Shown one piece after another: positions 43,857 to 55,588 of a stretch of 64,000 nt of DNA. This DNA comes from Sclerotiophoma versabilis (lineage: Eukaryota > Ascomycota > Dothideomycetes > Pleosporales > Didymellaceae). The translations under genes were made by a program, and so were the position numbers. The notes under the pieces were generated by a model. That model made no database searches. It was given only the letters and a program-made list of their open reading frames with translations, and was not told the DNA's origin. The first letter of the stretch is position 1. Each line of letters begins with the position of its first letter. The stretch lies in NCBI GenBank assembly GCA_012274445.1, contig JAAROD010000004.1, positions 1,116,001-1,180,000 of the forward strand, written 5' to 3'.

Positions 43857-45960
43857 ATGACCTCAACACCAGCAACGTTGATTGATGGCGCTGAGACACC
43901 AGCGAGTGTAACGCCTGGATACCACCACCATCACCACCATCATTTGCATGGGGCTGGAAGGAAAATAGGGCGCATTGTTCGTCCAGATGGTAGGCAAGTA
44001 CATATCGCTGGCAATCCGGATGAGGCGCGTCGGATGAGCCAGACGCTGCGCATGCAGGAAGAGAACGACTTTGATCTCGTAGTTCATGGGAGTCCTGAAC
44101 ATGTGAGTTCCAACGGACCGTCGCATCTGCGAGTTTCTGAACAGCAGATTCTAGATCGAAGCGCTTCGCCACACACACTCCCACCACGAAGAACGACATC
44201 GTCTCCTCAATCAAGAACATCCAGATCTTGCAGCCGAGTTTGAACATGTGCTCCGCGAACTCGATGCTCTTTCGGCAGAGCTCCACATGGTCAGCGAGCA
44301 CGCCGTGCAGCTCGATGCCAACTTCTCCAAATATGGTTATTCTGCGCACCTGCGAACCAGGGACTCTGGTGATGAAGATGGCTCATCTTCTGGTGATTCA
44401 ACTTTCGACAAAGAAACCTGGCACGCAGGCCGCAAGCTTGGCGAGACAATGCGCTTCTATCAAAAACCCATTGTGCGACAATACTTTCACAAAGGACTGC
44501 TTTGGCGCGCGAAGGAGGCTCAGGAAGTAGCCAGCTACGAGCTTTTCATTGACCTGTTTTATGTTGGTATCATTGCCATTACTGGTGATACCGCTGCCGA
44601 GCATCCGAATGGAGAGTCATTGCTGCGTTTTGTCATCACCTTCATTATGGGGTGGAAGTTCTGGAGCGATATCAGCATTCTCATTTCCTGGTTCGATAGT
44701 GATGATGTGCTGCGGCGCTGCAGTGTGCTATTCGTATTAACTTGTTTGCTCGGTTTCACGACGAACATGGTGGAGGCATTTGAGCATACGTACACACCAT
44801 TGGTTTCTTTCTATGTTACTGCGAGACTATATCTGGTCCTCAGCATGTTCTGGTACGCGTACCTAATCCCTATGGTTAGAGCCTCAATGATGGGCAACGG
44901 CATCATTGCACTTGTCCCAGTAGCCCTTTGGATCGGCAGCATTCACACAGAGGATCCCAGTCGACAAGGTCTGATTTGGACTGCCGTTTTATTCGACCTA
45001 TTCGGTGGCTTCCTCATGATCACTGTGCAGAGGCCAGGACTGATTAGAAAAAAGTTACCTGTGAGCTGGAGGGAGCGCCTAGAGTTCTTCCCGGGCACCA
45101 ACATCGAACACAGGATCGAGCGAACAAACGCATTTGTCACCCTGGTTTTCGGATCTTGCGTGCTGGGCATCTTATACCAAAGCAGTGCCAAAATGGGAGT
45201 GAATGCGTTTTTTGGCAAGGCAGTACTGGGCCTGATTCAAGCCTTTACGTTCAATTGGATCTATTTTGAGATCGACTCCTTCAACCTCCATACTCATGCA
45301 ATTCGACGACACGTGTTATCAGGTAAGCCCTCAAGCACGAAGGCAAAAAATGGCTGGCTGACAACATTGATAGCCATGCTCTGGTTTTCTGTCCACCTTC
45401 CCTTCATCATGTCCTTCGTCCTCAGCGCCGGTGCGCTTGCAGTGCTCGTAAGAGCGCACGACTGTCCTGATACTGATGTTGAGTCCTTGTACGAAACTTT
45501 CATTCCTCGTTCGGAAGATCGTATATCTGCCGGCTTGCAGTGGTACTATTGTGGCGGCCTTGGTGTCTCACTCATATGTCTCGCCATCATAGCATGGACC
45601 CATACACACCGAAGGATCCCGAATCAACGAATCAAGAAGCAATTCCGCCTTCTTTTTCGTATCGTTATTGCCATTGTGGTCATATGTCTGCCCTTAGCGT
45701 ATCTCAATAGTCTAGAGCTGGTCGCAACAACGACTGGGCTTGTTGTGTGCGTGCTAGTGTTGGAGCTGGTTGGAAGCACATGCTGGGGTGAGAGCTTCTG
45801 GTGGAACACAAACTGCGGTAGGAACAAGTGTAGCTATAGTGCGCGATGCAAGGTGAGGAAGGAAGAGCTTGAGAAGTCGCTCAAAGATGGGACAACCTTG
45901 AATGTGGAGGAAATCGCGAAGAGAGAAGGTGGGGAGAAAGGCTGTGTGGGAGCTGTATAA
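43857..45960 (+). CDS. LtrA-family (low temperature requirement A) membrane protein, with two probable introns
   Basis: The ATG at 43857 has a strong context (GCCACCGCCATGAC). Exon 1 runs to 44102. An intron at 44103-44154 (GTGAGT...CTAG, 52 bases) restores frame with the ORF to 45960. A second, in-frame intron at 45323-45373 is likely (GTAAGC, branch CTGAC, TAG; 51 bases), giving about 666 aa, or 683 aa if retained. Features are a soluble His-rich N-terminus (seven His at 23-29), a helical segment, and then about 11-12 hydrophobic segments starting at ELFIDLFYVG, the LtrA hallmark; MGWKFWSDISI also fits fungal members. The C-terminus is Cys-rich, then charged. The family was named from Listeria and its biochemical role in fungi is unknown to me. 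It is the only convincing host gene in the window. Confidence 0.85.
44103..44154 (+). other. Intron 1 of the LtrA gene
   Basis: The donor is GTGAGT at 44103 and the acceptor CTAG ends at 44154. Removing these 52 bases joins the exon-1 frame (ending ...GSPEH) to the frame of the main ORF, with sensible coding on both sides. The alternative is a frameshift in the CACACACA run near 44170, but that would need a mutation in an otherwise intact gene. Confidence 0.8.
45323..45373 (+). other. Probable intron 2 of the LtrA gene, 3n length
   Basis: GTAAGC begins at 45323, a CTGAC branch-type motif lies at about 45358-45362 and TAG ends at 45373. The 51 bases have no in-frame stop, so an ORF search runs through. 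The 17 residues it would add are polar and Lys-rich, just before a membrane segment. Confidence 0.6.
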
Positions 45961-46690
45961 TAACGAGTGCTAAGATCGCTGGGTGCACTCGAGTATTGAG
46001 AGATACGTACTTAGTACGATGAAAATACGATGCTGGACTAGCAATAATGCCGATAAGCGTTCAGGTAGAGACAGCAGCAGACCAGCTTTGGTATCACAGT
46101 TCGCGCTTTTGGAGCCTCGACACTGAACCATTTCTTAAACACGGCATATCGCCTGGACTCCGTCTTTAGAATCTTTTTATAATGTGACTAACGAACTTAT
46201 TCCTCAGTTAGGCAGGCAGTCTTCACGATTTGAGTCATTAAGGTGGTCATCTAATGTCGCAATGATATTCAAGCACATCCTAGACGTGTGCCTCTAAGCC
46301 GTAGTAAGCAAGGTAATAACGCTATCTTTATTTATTTGGTTGTCTTAAAAAGAATCAAGTTATGTGTATCTTCCTGTACAGTGCGCTTTTTGCTTCAATG
46401 GCGGAACAACAAGCAACTGACCAGATATTCTTTGCCAAGTTGCAGGACAACGATCTTGCAGTTTTTTTATTAATCGCTCGTCCCTCTGGACATAGCAGGT
46501 GTCATCATGAACACCTCTTTGTTCCCTGTGTTCACGCATGCACTTATGTTACTGTTGAGGGGCACACCGGAAAGACCTAAGACCCGAGTCTTGCTTTACT
46601 AATGCCATTATACCGTGCCCGTGCACCTCGTAGGCTGGGTCAGCGAACGGGCCACCCCACCACCTTTTGCAGCCTACTAACAGTAAGGTT
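45961..46690. other. Downstream of the LtrA gene: no gene supported
   Basis: This is non-RIPed DNA up to about 46680. Two short overlapping ORFs (46288-46473 and 46362-46580) have no recognisable motif and no supporting context. The switch to TA-rich RIPed sequence occurs just after TTGCAGCCT at 46667-46675. Confidence 0.6.
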
Positions 46691-46801
46691 TTTAAGCTAT
46701 ATATAGTTGATAAAACAATATAATCTTTTAGTAGAGTATTCTATAGACCTACGTAATAAATTATCTTACCTAAGTTTACTTAGTAAAGTAATCTTATAAC
46801 G
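46691..46801. other. Short RIPed flank before transposon G
   Basis: This is TA-rich sequence of unassigned origin between the gene island and the TA target of transposon G (46802-46803). No open frame or repeat partner was recognised. Confidence 0.5.
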
Positions 46802-46869
46802 TACCTTATAGGCAAGCTGCGCACACAGGTAAGCTATACGCTTTTACTAAGACTACACTAAAACACTAC

Positions 46870-47820
46870 TCCCCTACTAATACCTTAATAACAGCGCTAG
46901 CTAGACGTGTAAAAAGAAGCTTAGATACAGCTTATAGTTTAAGCTCTTAAAAGAGACGTAAAGCTCCCTCTGCAATGCGCTGCAGCTATCTATAAGATCT
47001 CTAAAACTACACTACGTAACTAATACGCTAGACAACCTTTATAAACTAATACTATAGCTAACTTATAGAATCTAACTAATACTAAGAAGTAGATAATTAT
47101 TAAGTATATACTTAAGCTAGTTATATAAGGATTTCTCCTAAGGCTTATAGCTATAGCTAATATAGCTAATTCTTTGCACACTAAGTCTAATCTAGGCTAT
47201 ATTAGTATAAACTAGCCTAGTACGTTTATTAAGCGCTAACTAGAGCTTATAGTAAAGTTTAATTAAAAATATAACTATAAGAGAGCCCTCTGTAAGAATT
47301 CTAAGGTAATCTAGAGCTAGTTTAACCTAGTAGCTAATATTAAAGCTAAGTATAGTATCTAAGATAATAATACCTATAACTTTAATAAGGCTAGCTTTAT
47401 AATAGGTGTTATATTTTATTAGAAGTAGTTATTATAGCTTTAAAGTAATAAGAATAGCTAAAGGTAGTCTAGCTAGGTAATAGAGAGTAGATAATAGTTA
47501 TATAGAGTGTTAATACTAAAGGTTAGGCTATTCTACTCTTTATTAGCTTTAAGGTGTACTACTACCTCTCTTTCTAGTATAAAGAAGGGGACCTGCTATA
47601 GAATTAGGAAATTAAAGTCTTTAATAATAGCTAGACTACTAATAAGCTTAGTTTAGACTAGCTAAAGCACTTTAATGCGCATATAAAGGAGCGTACTATT
47701 AGTACCTACTATCTACTAGTTATTAATAGCTATAAGAGCTATAACTTACTTATATTCTAGTAATACTATAAGAATAATAAGATTATTACTACCTATATAC
47801 CTTCTTACTTATTACACCTC
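46870..47820 (+). pseudogene. Transposase relic of G, N-terminal two thirds
   Basis: It aligns with 18960-19905 of F: helix-turn-helix (near 46960-47020), CENP-B/Tc5-type domain (47060-47250), then the first part of the DDE core. The catalytic-Asp block near 47725 is RIPed (VINSY). Gypsy L interrupts it in the conserved HLLQPLD-like block. The remainder continues at 54746. Confidence 0.8.
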
Positions 47821-48308
47821 TATTATAATCCTGTGCAGATAAAGCAGCATGGTAATTAAGTAGCTAACTAGAGCTCTTACCTATAAGCTAGAACAGAGCT
47901 AAGAAGAATCTTCTTTATATAGTTACGTAACATGCTTGCTAATAAGTATAATATATATAACTTACTTATTAATAAGTATTATACGTTATTGCTTATTAAT
48001 AAGCAATACTATGTATTTTTTTAGACTAACCCTAGTTGCTTATTAATAAGCATTATCTTCTAGCAAGTATATAGTTAGTAGGAATATAACCCTTATAGTT
48101 TATATTTAACCTTGTTAATTAAGTTTATCTTTAGAATCTTAACCTAACTCTTAAGCTAGATAGTCTACTCTATACTACTTATTATTAACCTCTATTATTA
48201 TAGTGTTTTACTAGGTAACAACCTAACCTAATCTTCTGCGCGCTGTTTATACCTAAGAACTAATAGAATTAGTACTTATAGTCTTTAACTAAAAGTATAA
48301 CTTTAATA
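47821..48308 (+). repeat. 5' LTR of gypsy L
   Basis: This is the 488-base RIPed counterpart of the K LTR (K minus strand). The palindromes appear as ACTTATTAATAAGT and GCTTATTAATAAGC between 47935 and 48055. Confidence 0.93.
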
Positions 48309-48325
48309 TTTTAAACACCTCTAAT

Positions 48326-50423
48326 ATAAGTAATATATTAGAAGATTATACTACTTCTAGCAACTCTACTAACACGCGCAACTTAGCTAGCCTTAAGGTT
48401 ACTAAACCTAACCTCTATAATAGAAACTGTTCTAAGCTTAAGAATTAGCTTCTTTAGTTTAATTTATTCTTTACCTTTTAAGGCGCATCTATTAAGAAAG
48501 AAAATAAGGTTAAGCTAGCTGTATTATATATGCACAGCAAAGCCTTTAAATAGATTTAACTCTTTATTTAGAATAAGATAAGCAAGACTACCTCTTTTAA
48601 AGATAATATATATCTTAATAACTTTATAGAATTTAAGACTAAGATCTAATAGATTTTTAAAGTTATTAATAAACCTATTATAGCTAGACGTAATATCTAG
48701 ACTATTTAGTAGACTATATTAGTTATAGACTATGCTGCTAATTTCTAAGCTATTACTTATAATACTAACTAGGATAATACTGCGCTAATAACTATATTTA
48801 GGCAGGGTTTAAAGCCTAAGGTTAAGGAAGAACTTATGCGTACTAGCGTAGTAATTAGAAGCCTTAAAGACCTAGAGAATAAAGCTATTAATATTAATAC
48901 TTATCTCTATAAGCTTTACTTAGAGTTAGAGAAGAATTTATAAGTATAAGTTATAGGTAATATAAATAACTGCTTATAACTATAAAACTAGTAGTATAAT
49001 AACAACCTGCACTAAGAAAACTAAGAAGAACATAACTACTATTAGTTTAATACTAGTTAATATATCTATAATAATATATAGAGTAGATACTTTAGACTAA
49101 AGGCTATAGACCTCTTAAACCTTAATAAGAGACTGCTACTAGGATAATAGAATAAGAAAAAGAGTAGCTATAATAAGGATAAGTCTAGTATAACTTATTA
49201 TAGCTATAGTAAGCAGAGCTACTACGCTAAGAATTATTAATTAAAGAATAAGGTAGTTTAATAACTAAACATACTTACCTGTAGAGATATAGATACTAGT
49301 AATAAATAGAAAATTCTTACTAATAATATAGGATGTCTTATAGAAAACTCTAAGACTAGATTTAATAATAATTATATTATACTATCTAATAAGAATATAT
49401 AAAATGTCTATAGCTAAGCACTTATACTATACTAGATATTAAATAAATAGTAGAAGTATCTACAGGACCTAATAGGATAACTATTAGGATAGATAGGATA
49501 AGTATATAAATAAAGACTAAAAGTGCGCAGGTATAAGCAGCCTATAATATTCTAACACCTATGTAATACTACTAGATAAGAAGTAGATAGAGGTATTACC
49601 TATGCCTTTAATACTAAAGAAAGTTAGTATAATATAGATATACGTAAGTTTAATAAGTGCACTAAAGTAGAATTAGTATATTAAGAATTCTAAGATAATA
49701 ATAATACCTTCTAAGCAAACTATAAATAGATTACTAAAAGTATTAATAAGAGACTATAATAAATAGCACTTTAAACTTACACAGGATAATAATAGGTTAA
49801 TAACCTTAATAAGTTCTAATAAGATTAGTAGAAATATAAGTTTAATAAACTTAGTACTAGTAACTATGCTATATAATAGGAGCTTAAGTAATAAGTAAAA
49901 AATAACTAAAGTAGAAATAAGCCTAACTTTAATAGAAAGCTAGCATTATGTCTAAACCTATAACTAGACTACGCCTTAGACTACTAGAATCTAAATTATA
50001 GAAAACTATTATAGACAGTATGCGTGTATAACGCCTGTTACATACATAAATTAGAAAAACTAGAAAAGAAATAGTTTCTAACTCCTAGTACTATATGTAG
50101 AAAATAATAGTATAATTATAAGAATAATATATATAAAATGCACTTCTAGAATAAGTATTCTAAGCTATACTTCTTAGGTATAGATAACTATTAGGTAATT
50201 ATATATATATAATTAGTTATTAACAGCTTCTACTATAATCTATATTAGTAGTATTACCTTAACCTAAACTATAAGCTGTATAAAGGTAGTAAGATTATCT
50301 ATAGATTTAGTAATAAGAAGACTTTTTTAGGTAAGTGCTAAAAGAGTACTCTACTAAGCAATCTCTTAACGCTATTAGAGACAGCTTACTTATTAGACTA
50401 CCTATTAAGTTAAATAAAGTAGT
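48326..50423 (+). pseudogene. Gag relic of gypsy L
   Basis: It is colinear with K gag; the capsid region, the CCHC region near 49195-49240 and the C-terminal Cys/His region near 50000-50290 can be placed. The TTTTTTA slippery run is intact at 50333-50339. There are many RIP stops and the start codon is lost. Confidence 0.85.
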
Positions 50424-53400
50424 ACTATTAGCACTCTTAGACTTAGAAGCACAGGCAAACTATATATTCTAGATAGTAATATACTAAGCAGGTCTTATAC
50501 TATATATAAAGAAACACGCCTATTTACTCTAAGTAGCTAATAGAGAATTAATACTAGAAGAGCTATATATTATATATAAAGTAATAGCAGCCTCTCTAGA
50601 GATATAAAGGTACTATAAGAAATTAACTCTAGACGTCTTTATAAAGGCTATGCATAATATTATACTAGGACTTCTCTAATATAAAAGTATAATCTAGAAA
50701 TAAACTAGATATAGAATAGACTTTTATTAAGATAATATAAATATAGTACTAATATATTAAAGCCTATGCAGCGCGCGCTATAACTAGTAGATAAGAAGAA
50801 GATTAATAACGTCTCTTTAATATATAAGATATACTAAGATAGAGTAGTTAACTATATAGATAAAGAAAGCCTCTTTATAATAGTTAAAGAGAATAAGAGT
50901 ATAACTCCTAGTATACTAGATATATATAGATAGTACGCCTAGATATTTAAAAAAGAGTTATCTATAAAAGCGCTACCTAAGTATTAACCTTAGAATTATA
51001 AGATTAAACTTAAGGAAGAGAAAGAACTACTCTTTAGGCCTATATACTAGTTATCTAAGAAAGAGCTTAAGATACTATGTAAGTATATTAAGGAGAACCT
51101 TATAAAAGAATTTATTAGAAAATCTAAATCTCTAGCAGAATTCCCTATTCTATTTATACTAAAGAAAGATAGTAAGCTAAGGCTTTGTGTTAACTACTAG
51201 AAGTTAAATAATATTACTATTAAGAATTATTATCTACTACCTAATATATCTAAGTTATAGAACTAGCTATTAGAAGTAAAGTTCTTTACTATACTTAACT
51301 TATATAGAGTATATAACCTTATACGCATAAAGAAAGGCAAAGAATAGCAGATAGTATTTAGAACCTGTTATAGTTACTATAAGTATATAGTTATGCTATT
51401 TAGGCTAACTAATACACTAGCAGTATACTAGGCATTAATTAATAATATACTGCAGGCACACCTAGACATAATAGTAGTAGTATACCTTAATAATATTCTA
51501 GTATATAGTAAGATACTAGAAGAATATAAAGTCTATGTGTAATAAGTATTAGAATGCTTAGTAATAGTAGACCTTAGGCTAAAGCTAGAGAAGTGTAAAT
51601 AGTATAAGAAAGAAGTAGAGTTCCTTAGCCATATTATAGGAAGATATAGAGTTAAGATAAGTAAAAAGAAAATCTAGGTTGTAAAGGATTAGCTAATACC
51701 TACTATAGTTAAGAGAATTTAAGAATTTCTTAGGTTTATTAACTTTAACTAATACTTTATTAAGAACTACTTTATAAAGGCCTTACTGCTTATAAGACTT
51801 ATATAGAAGAATACACTCTTTAAGTAGAAATAAGCATAAGAGAATACTTTCTAATTACTTAAGTAGGCATATATAGAGCCTCCTATACTAATTATATTTA
51901 GAAGTAGTAAACCTACACGCTTTAAAATAAATGCCTTAGATTTAGTATTAGGAGTATATATTACTTAAGAATAAGATAGTTAATAGCACCTAATTGCCTA
52001 CTATTTAAGAAAGTTTATAGTACTAGAAGAATAATATAATATATATAATAAGAAGCTTATAGCTATTATTAATATATTATAGTATTAAAGAGTATATATA
52101 GAAAGCTGCTTAGAACTTACTATTTATATAGATTATAAGAACTTTGTATATTTTACTACTACTAAGGTTCTAAACTAATAATAAGTATCCTAGTTAGAAA
52201 TGCTTAGTTAGTATAAGTTTAAGATCCTGTATACGCTAGAAAAAGAAAACAGCAGAGCAGATACGCTTAGCTAATACTATAACCTTATAGGTAAAAAGAT
52301 AATTAATAAGTTTACTATTCTTAGAGTTAATAAGAATAAGATATTAGGACTATCTTAGCAGCTTAATTTAGTAATATAAGTTTAGCAGGAACAACATATC
52401 TTAGAGTAAGTACTAGAGAAACTTTAAGAGAAAGTTATCTTAAGATATTATAATAATACGCTACACAGACACTCTAGTATTACTTATACTATAGAACTTA
52501 TTAAGTAATACTATAAGTTTTCTAATATAAAGAATAAGGTTACTAAGTTTATTAGAAACTGCGTGCAGTGCTAATAGAATAAGCATAGTATATATGCTAA
52601 GTATAGAGAAGTATAAGTAATAGAGCTACTAATAGCACTATAGATAAATATTATAATAGATTTTGTTACGCAGCTACTACCCTCTAAGAACTCTGTTACA
52701 GAATATACCTATAACTTAATCTTTATTATAGTAGATTAATTTACTAAGTATACTAAAATAATACTATTTAGACACAGCTATACTGCGCAGTAGCTAGCTA
52801 TAGTATTTATCAACTAGATTATTTGCTACTATAGAATACCTAAATTAATTATTAGTAATAGAGATAAGCTTTTTATATTAAACTATTAGACTATAATGCT
52901 TACTATATTAGGTACTAGGAAAAAGCTATCTATAGCCTATTATCTACAGATAGATAGATAGATAGAAAGAATAAATTAGACTATAGAAATATACCTTTAG
53001 ATCTATAGTAACTAGAAATAAGATAACTAGGTTTTACTATTACCTATAGTATAAATTGCATATAATAATAAGGTATTAGAAGTAATAGGTATAACGCTGT
53101 TCTTTGTAAACTATAGAAGACACCTAAATCTCTTTACTTAATCTCTTAATTACTCTATTTAGACAGAATTAGCAATAGCTTTAGTAGTTAGACTAAAGGA
53201 AGTATACTAGAAATTACTTAAAAACATTGCATAAGCTTAGGAACGAGCTATTTTATATATTAACTAGAAATAAAAAACAGCACCTTAGCTAAAGAAGAGG
53301 GATAAAGTCTATCTTCTTATAAAAAATCTTAGAATATAAAGAGTAATAAAAAAACTAGATAAGGTTAAAGTTAGACTATTTTTTATTTCTAAGCAAATTA

Positions 53401-53700
53401 GCCTAGTTAACTATTAACTTAAGCTACTTAAGAATATAAAGATATATTTAGTGTTCTATATTTTGCTATTAGAACCTGCTAATTTAAGAATACTAATCTA
53501 GAGAGACTTCTACTACTAAGCTAACAGTAATAATAAGTAGGAAGTCAAAAAAATAATAATATATTAGAGAACTAAGAAGGGTATTTAATACCTAGTTAAG
53601 TAGTTAGGTTACCTAGAATTAGAAAATATATAGGAACCTCTAACGTACCTTATAAATTACTACTAATTAGTATAGAGGTACTATAGTTTATAATAGACTT
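50424..53700 (+). pseudogene. Pol relic of gypsy L
   Basis: It follows K pol from the protease (near 50445, where the DSG remnant reads DLE/DLG-like) through RT (51180-51560; YLDD has become YLNN-like), RNase H, integrase (52440-53120) and the chromodomain (53530-53660). RIP stops are everywhere. The antisense-ORF counterpart occupies roughly 53640-54200 on the minus strand. Confidence 0.85.
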
Positions 53701-54252
53701 CTTAATAAGCCTAAGAGTAGCCTAGGTTATAGGTAAGGCATATATACCTATTAATACTACTAGATAATCTATCTTCTTTATAAGATCTAGTTCTTCTAAC
53801 TTAGCTATTTTATTTACTATATATAGTGCCTTTTATTGCGCGTAATTCTTAGCTTATTTTAGAATCTTCTTATTTTGTAATAACTGTATAATAACAGTTA
53901 CTAATAAGGTTTTATCTTCTTTTACCTTCTTTTTATACTCTTTATAAGTACAGTCTAGTAACTTCTATAATATATTAATATAATGCTTTCTAGCCTTAGT
54001 ATTCCTAGTATATTTTAGATACTTTATAGTAATTAGTATAATATAGTACTTATAGCCTTTAAAGAAATAATAGTTATAGAGGACTTTAGCAGAAGTATTA
54101 GCTTAATAAATTTCTAGACTAAGTTAAAGGTTATAGGTGTAAGAAGATATCTTAATATACTAGTTACTAGATACAGGGATAAGCTTAGCTTTATATAAAC
54201 CTAGATTTTAGTTATATAGTTTAAGAATAAATCTAAAGAAAGAGAAGAATAG

Positions 54253-54740
54253 TGTTATAATTCTGTGCAGACAAAGTAGTATAGTAATTAAGTAGCTAAC
54301 TAGAGCCTTTACCTATAAGCTAGGGCAGAGCTAGAAAGGATCTCCTTTATATAGTTACGTAATATACTTATTAATAAGTATAATATATATAACTTACTTA
54401 TTAATAAGTATTATACATTATTACTTATTAATAAGCAACGCTATATATTTTATTAGACTAACTCTAGTTACTTATTAATAAGTATTATCTTCTAGTAAGT
54501 ATATAGTTAGTAGGAATACAACTCTTATAGTTTATGTTTAACCTTATTAATTAAGTTTATCTTTAGAATCTTAACCTAACTCTTAAGCTAGATAGTCTAC
54601 TCTATACTACTTATTATTAACCTCTATTATTATAGTGTTTTACTAGGTAACAACCTAACCTAATCTTCTGCGCACTGTTTATACCTAAGAACTAACAGAA
54701 TTAGTGCTTATAGTCTTTAACTAAAAGTATAACTTTAATA
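54253..54740 (+). repeat. 3' LTR of gypsy L
   Basis: These 488 bases align with the left LTR. The original TG start survives here (TGTTATAATTC). It is followed by the ACCTC duplication. Confidence 0.93.
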
Positions 54741-54745
54741 ACCTC

Positions 54746-55440
54746 CTATAGCTACTTAATATAGGTTATTATACTCTTTTAAAGAAGGTGTATAGGTGCT
54801 AAGCTAAAAACCTTATCTATAACTAAATTAACTATATTATAAAGGTTAAGTTCTTACTATACTTTATAGTAGCCTTTAAGGCTTTATTTACCTCTAGTAA
54901 TATCTAAGAAGAGTTCTAAGGAGCTAGACTAGTCCTATTTAACCTAGAATAGGTTATATTAACTCTTAATATAAAGCTGCGCACTCTATTACTATAACTC
55001 CCTATTAATAACATACTCTAGTAGTTATAGACCTCTAGTAATACTCTAGAACTTAGGTTGTAATTAATACTTATAAAGATAAGAATTTAGAAGTATATAG
55101 ATAGCTTACCTATCTTTATAGTTAAGGTATTTAAGAAGGTCTTAAAGAGAGTAGTAATAATTATATATAAGCTAGTGTTAGTATAATAGAAGATTACTAA
55201 GCTTTAAGTAGTAAATAAGGCTGCTTTATACTAGAAATTATATAAGAAGAAGTAAATTAAGGTAGAAAAGACTCTTATAGTTAAAGAGGGCTAGTAGATA
55301 ACTACTCTTAAGAAGTTTAGAGCGCGTAGTAATAGTAAGAAGAAGAAGAAGAAGGTACGTGCTAAAGAGGCTAAGTCCTTCTAATAATACTATAGATAGT
55401 GTAGAGAGACTAGGTATAATATATAAATATATAAGAATAA
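54746..55440 (+). pseudogene. Transposase relic of G, C-terminal part
   Basis: The frame resumes after the ACCTC duplication, with the end of the DDE core (the LDVGCF-like block) and a Lys/Arg-rich tail near 55320-55370. It aligns with 19905-20590 of F. Many RIP stops are present. Confidence 0.75.
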
Positions 55441-55588
55441 AGTAAAAGAGGTTTCTAAGTAATATTAGAGGTTATTCTACTCTATATAGTATTAGAGTAG
55501 GTTATTATAGGCTATAATAGAGTAAGTTTTAGTATAGTCTTAGTAAAAGCGCACAGCTTACCTGTATACGCAGCTTACTAATAAGGTA

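Larger units (their letters stand above)
47821..54740 (+). mobile_element. Full-length gypsy L (K family), RIPed
   Basis: L is 6920 bases long with 488-base LTRs (47821-48308, 54253-54740) and perfect ACCTC duplications (47816-47820, 54741-54745). It is colinear with K throughout: leader, gag, slippery site, pol, chromodomain and antisense-ORF region. RIP has destroyed all frames; even the gag ATG has become ATA (48326-48328). Confidence 0.95.
46804..55586 (+). mobile_element. Fot1/pogo-like DNA transposon G, RIPed, split by gypsy L
   Basis: The inverted repeats start CCTTATAGGCAAGCTGCG at 46804 and end with the complement at 55586, each next to TA (46802-46803 and 55587-55588). Without gypsy L and its ACCTC duplication the element is about 1858 bases. 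It is the same family and orientation as F; the uninterrupted target is visible in F near 19905, where TTACACCTCCTATAG is continuous. Confidence 0.9.

Noticed and set aside
43616..43885. 89-codon ORF at the start of the LtrA gene
   Set aside because: It overlaps the strong ATG in another frame, has no recognisable motif and is best explained as part of the 5' leader.
44160..44190. Frameshift in a CA repeat making the LtrA gene a pseudogene
   Set aside because: A standard 52-base intron (44103-44154) restores the frame without assuming damage, and the rest of the gene is intact.
46288..46580. Two short ORFs downstream of the LtrA gene
   Set aside because: Short, overlapping and without motif or context; chance ORFs are expected at this length.
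43140..46666. Gene island as a gene-carrying Mutator-like element
   Set aside because: Only the 9-base repeat supports it; I saw no terminal inverted repeats and no transposase.
47935..48060. Repeated ACTTATTAATAAGT palindromes resembling a CRISPR array or operator array
   Set aside because: They are RIPed forms of the four LTR palindromes of gypsy K, with unequal spacing, in a eukaryotic genome.
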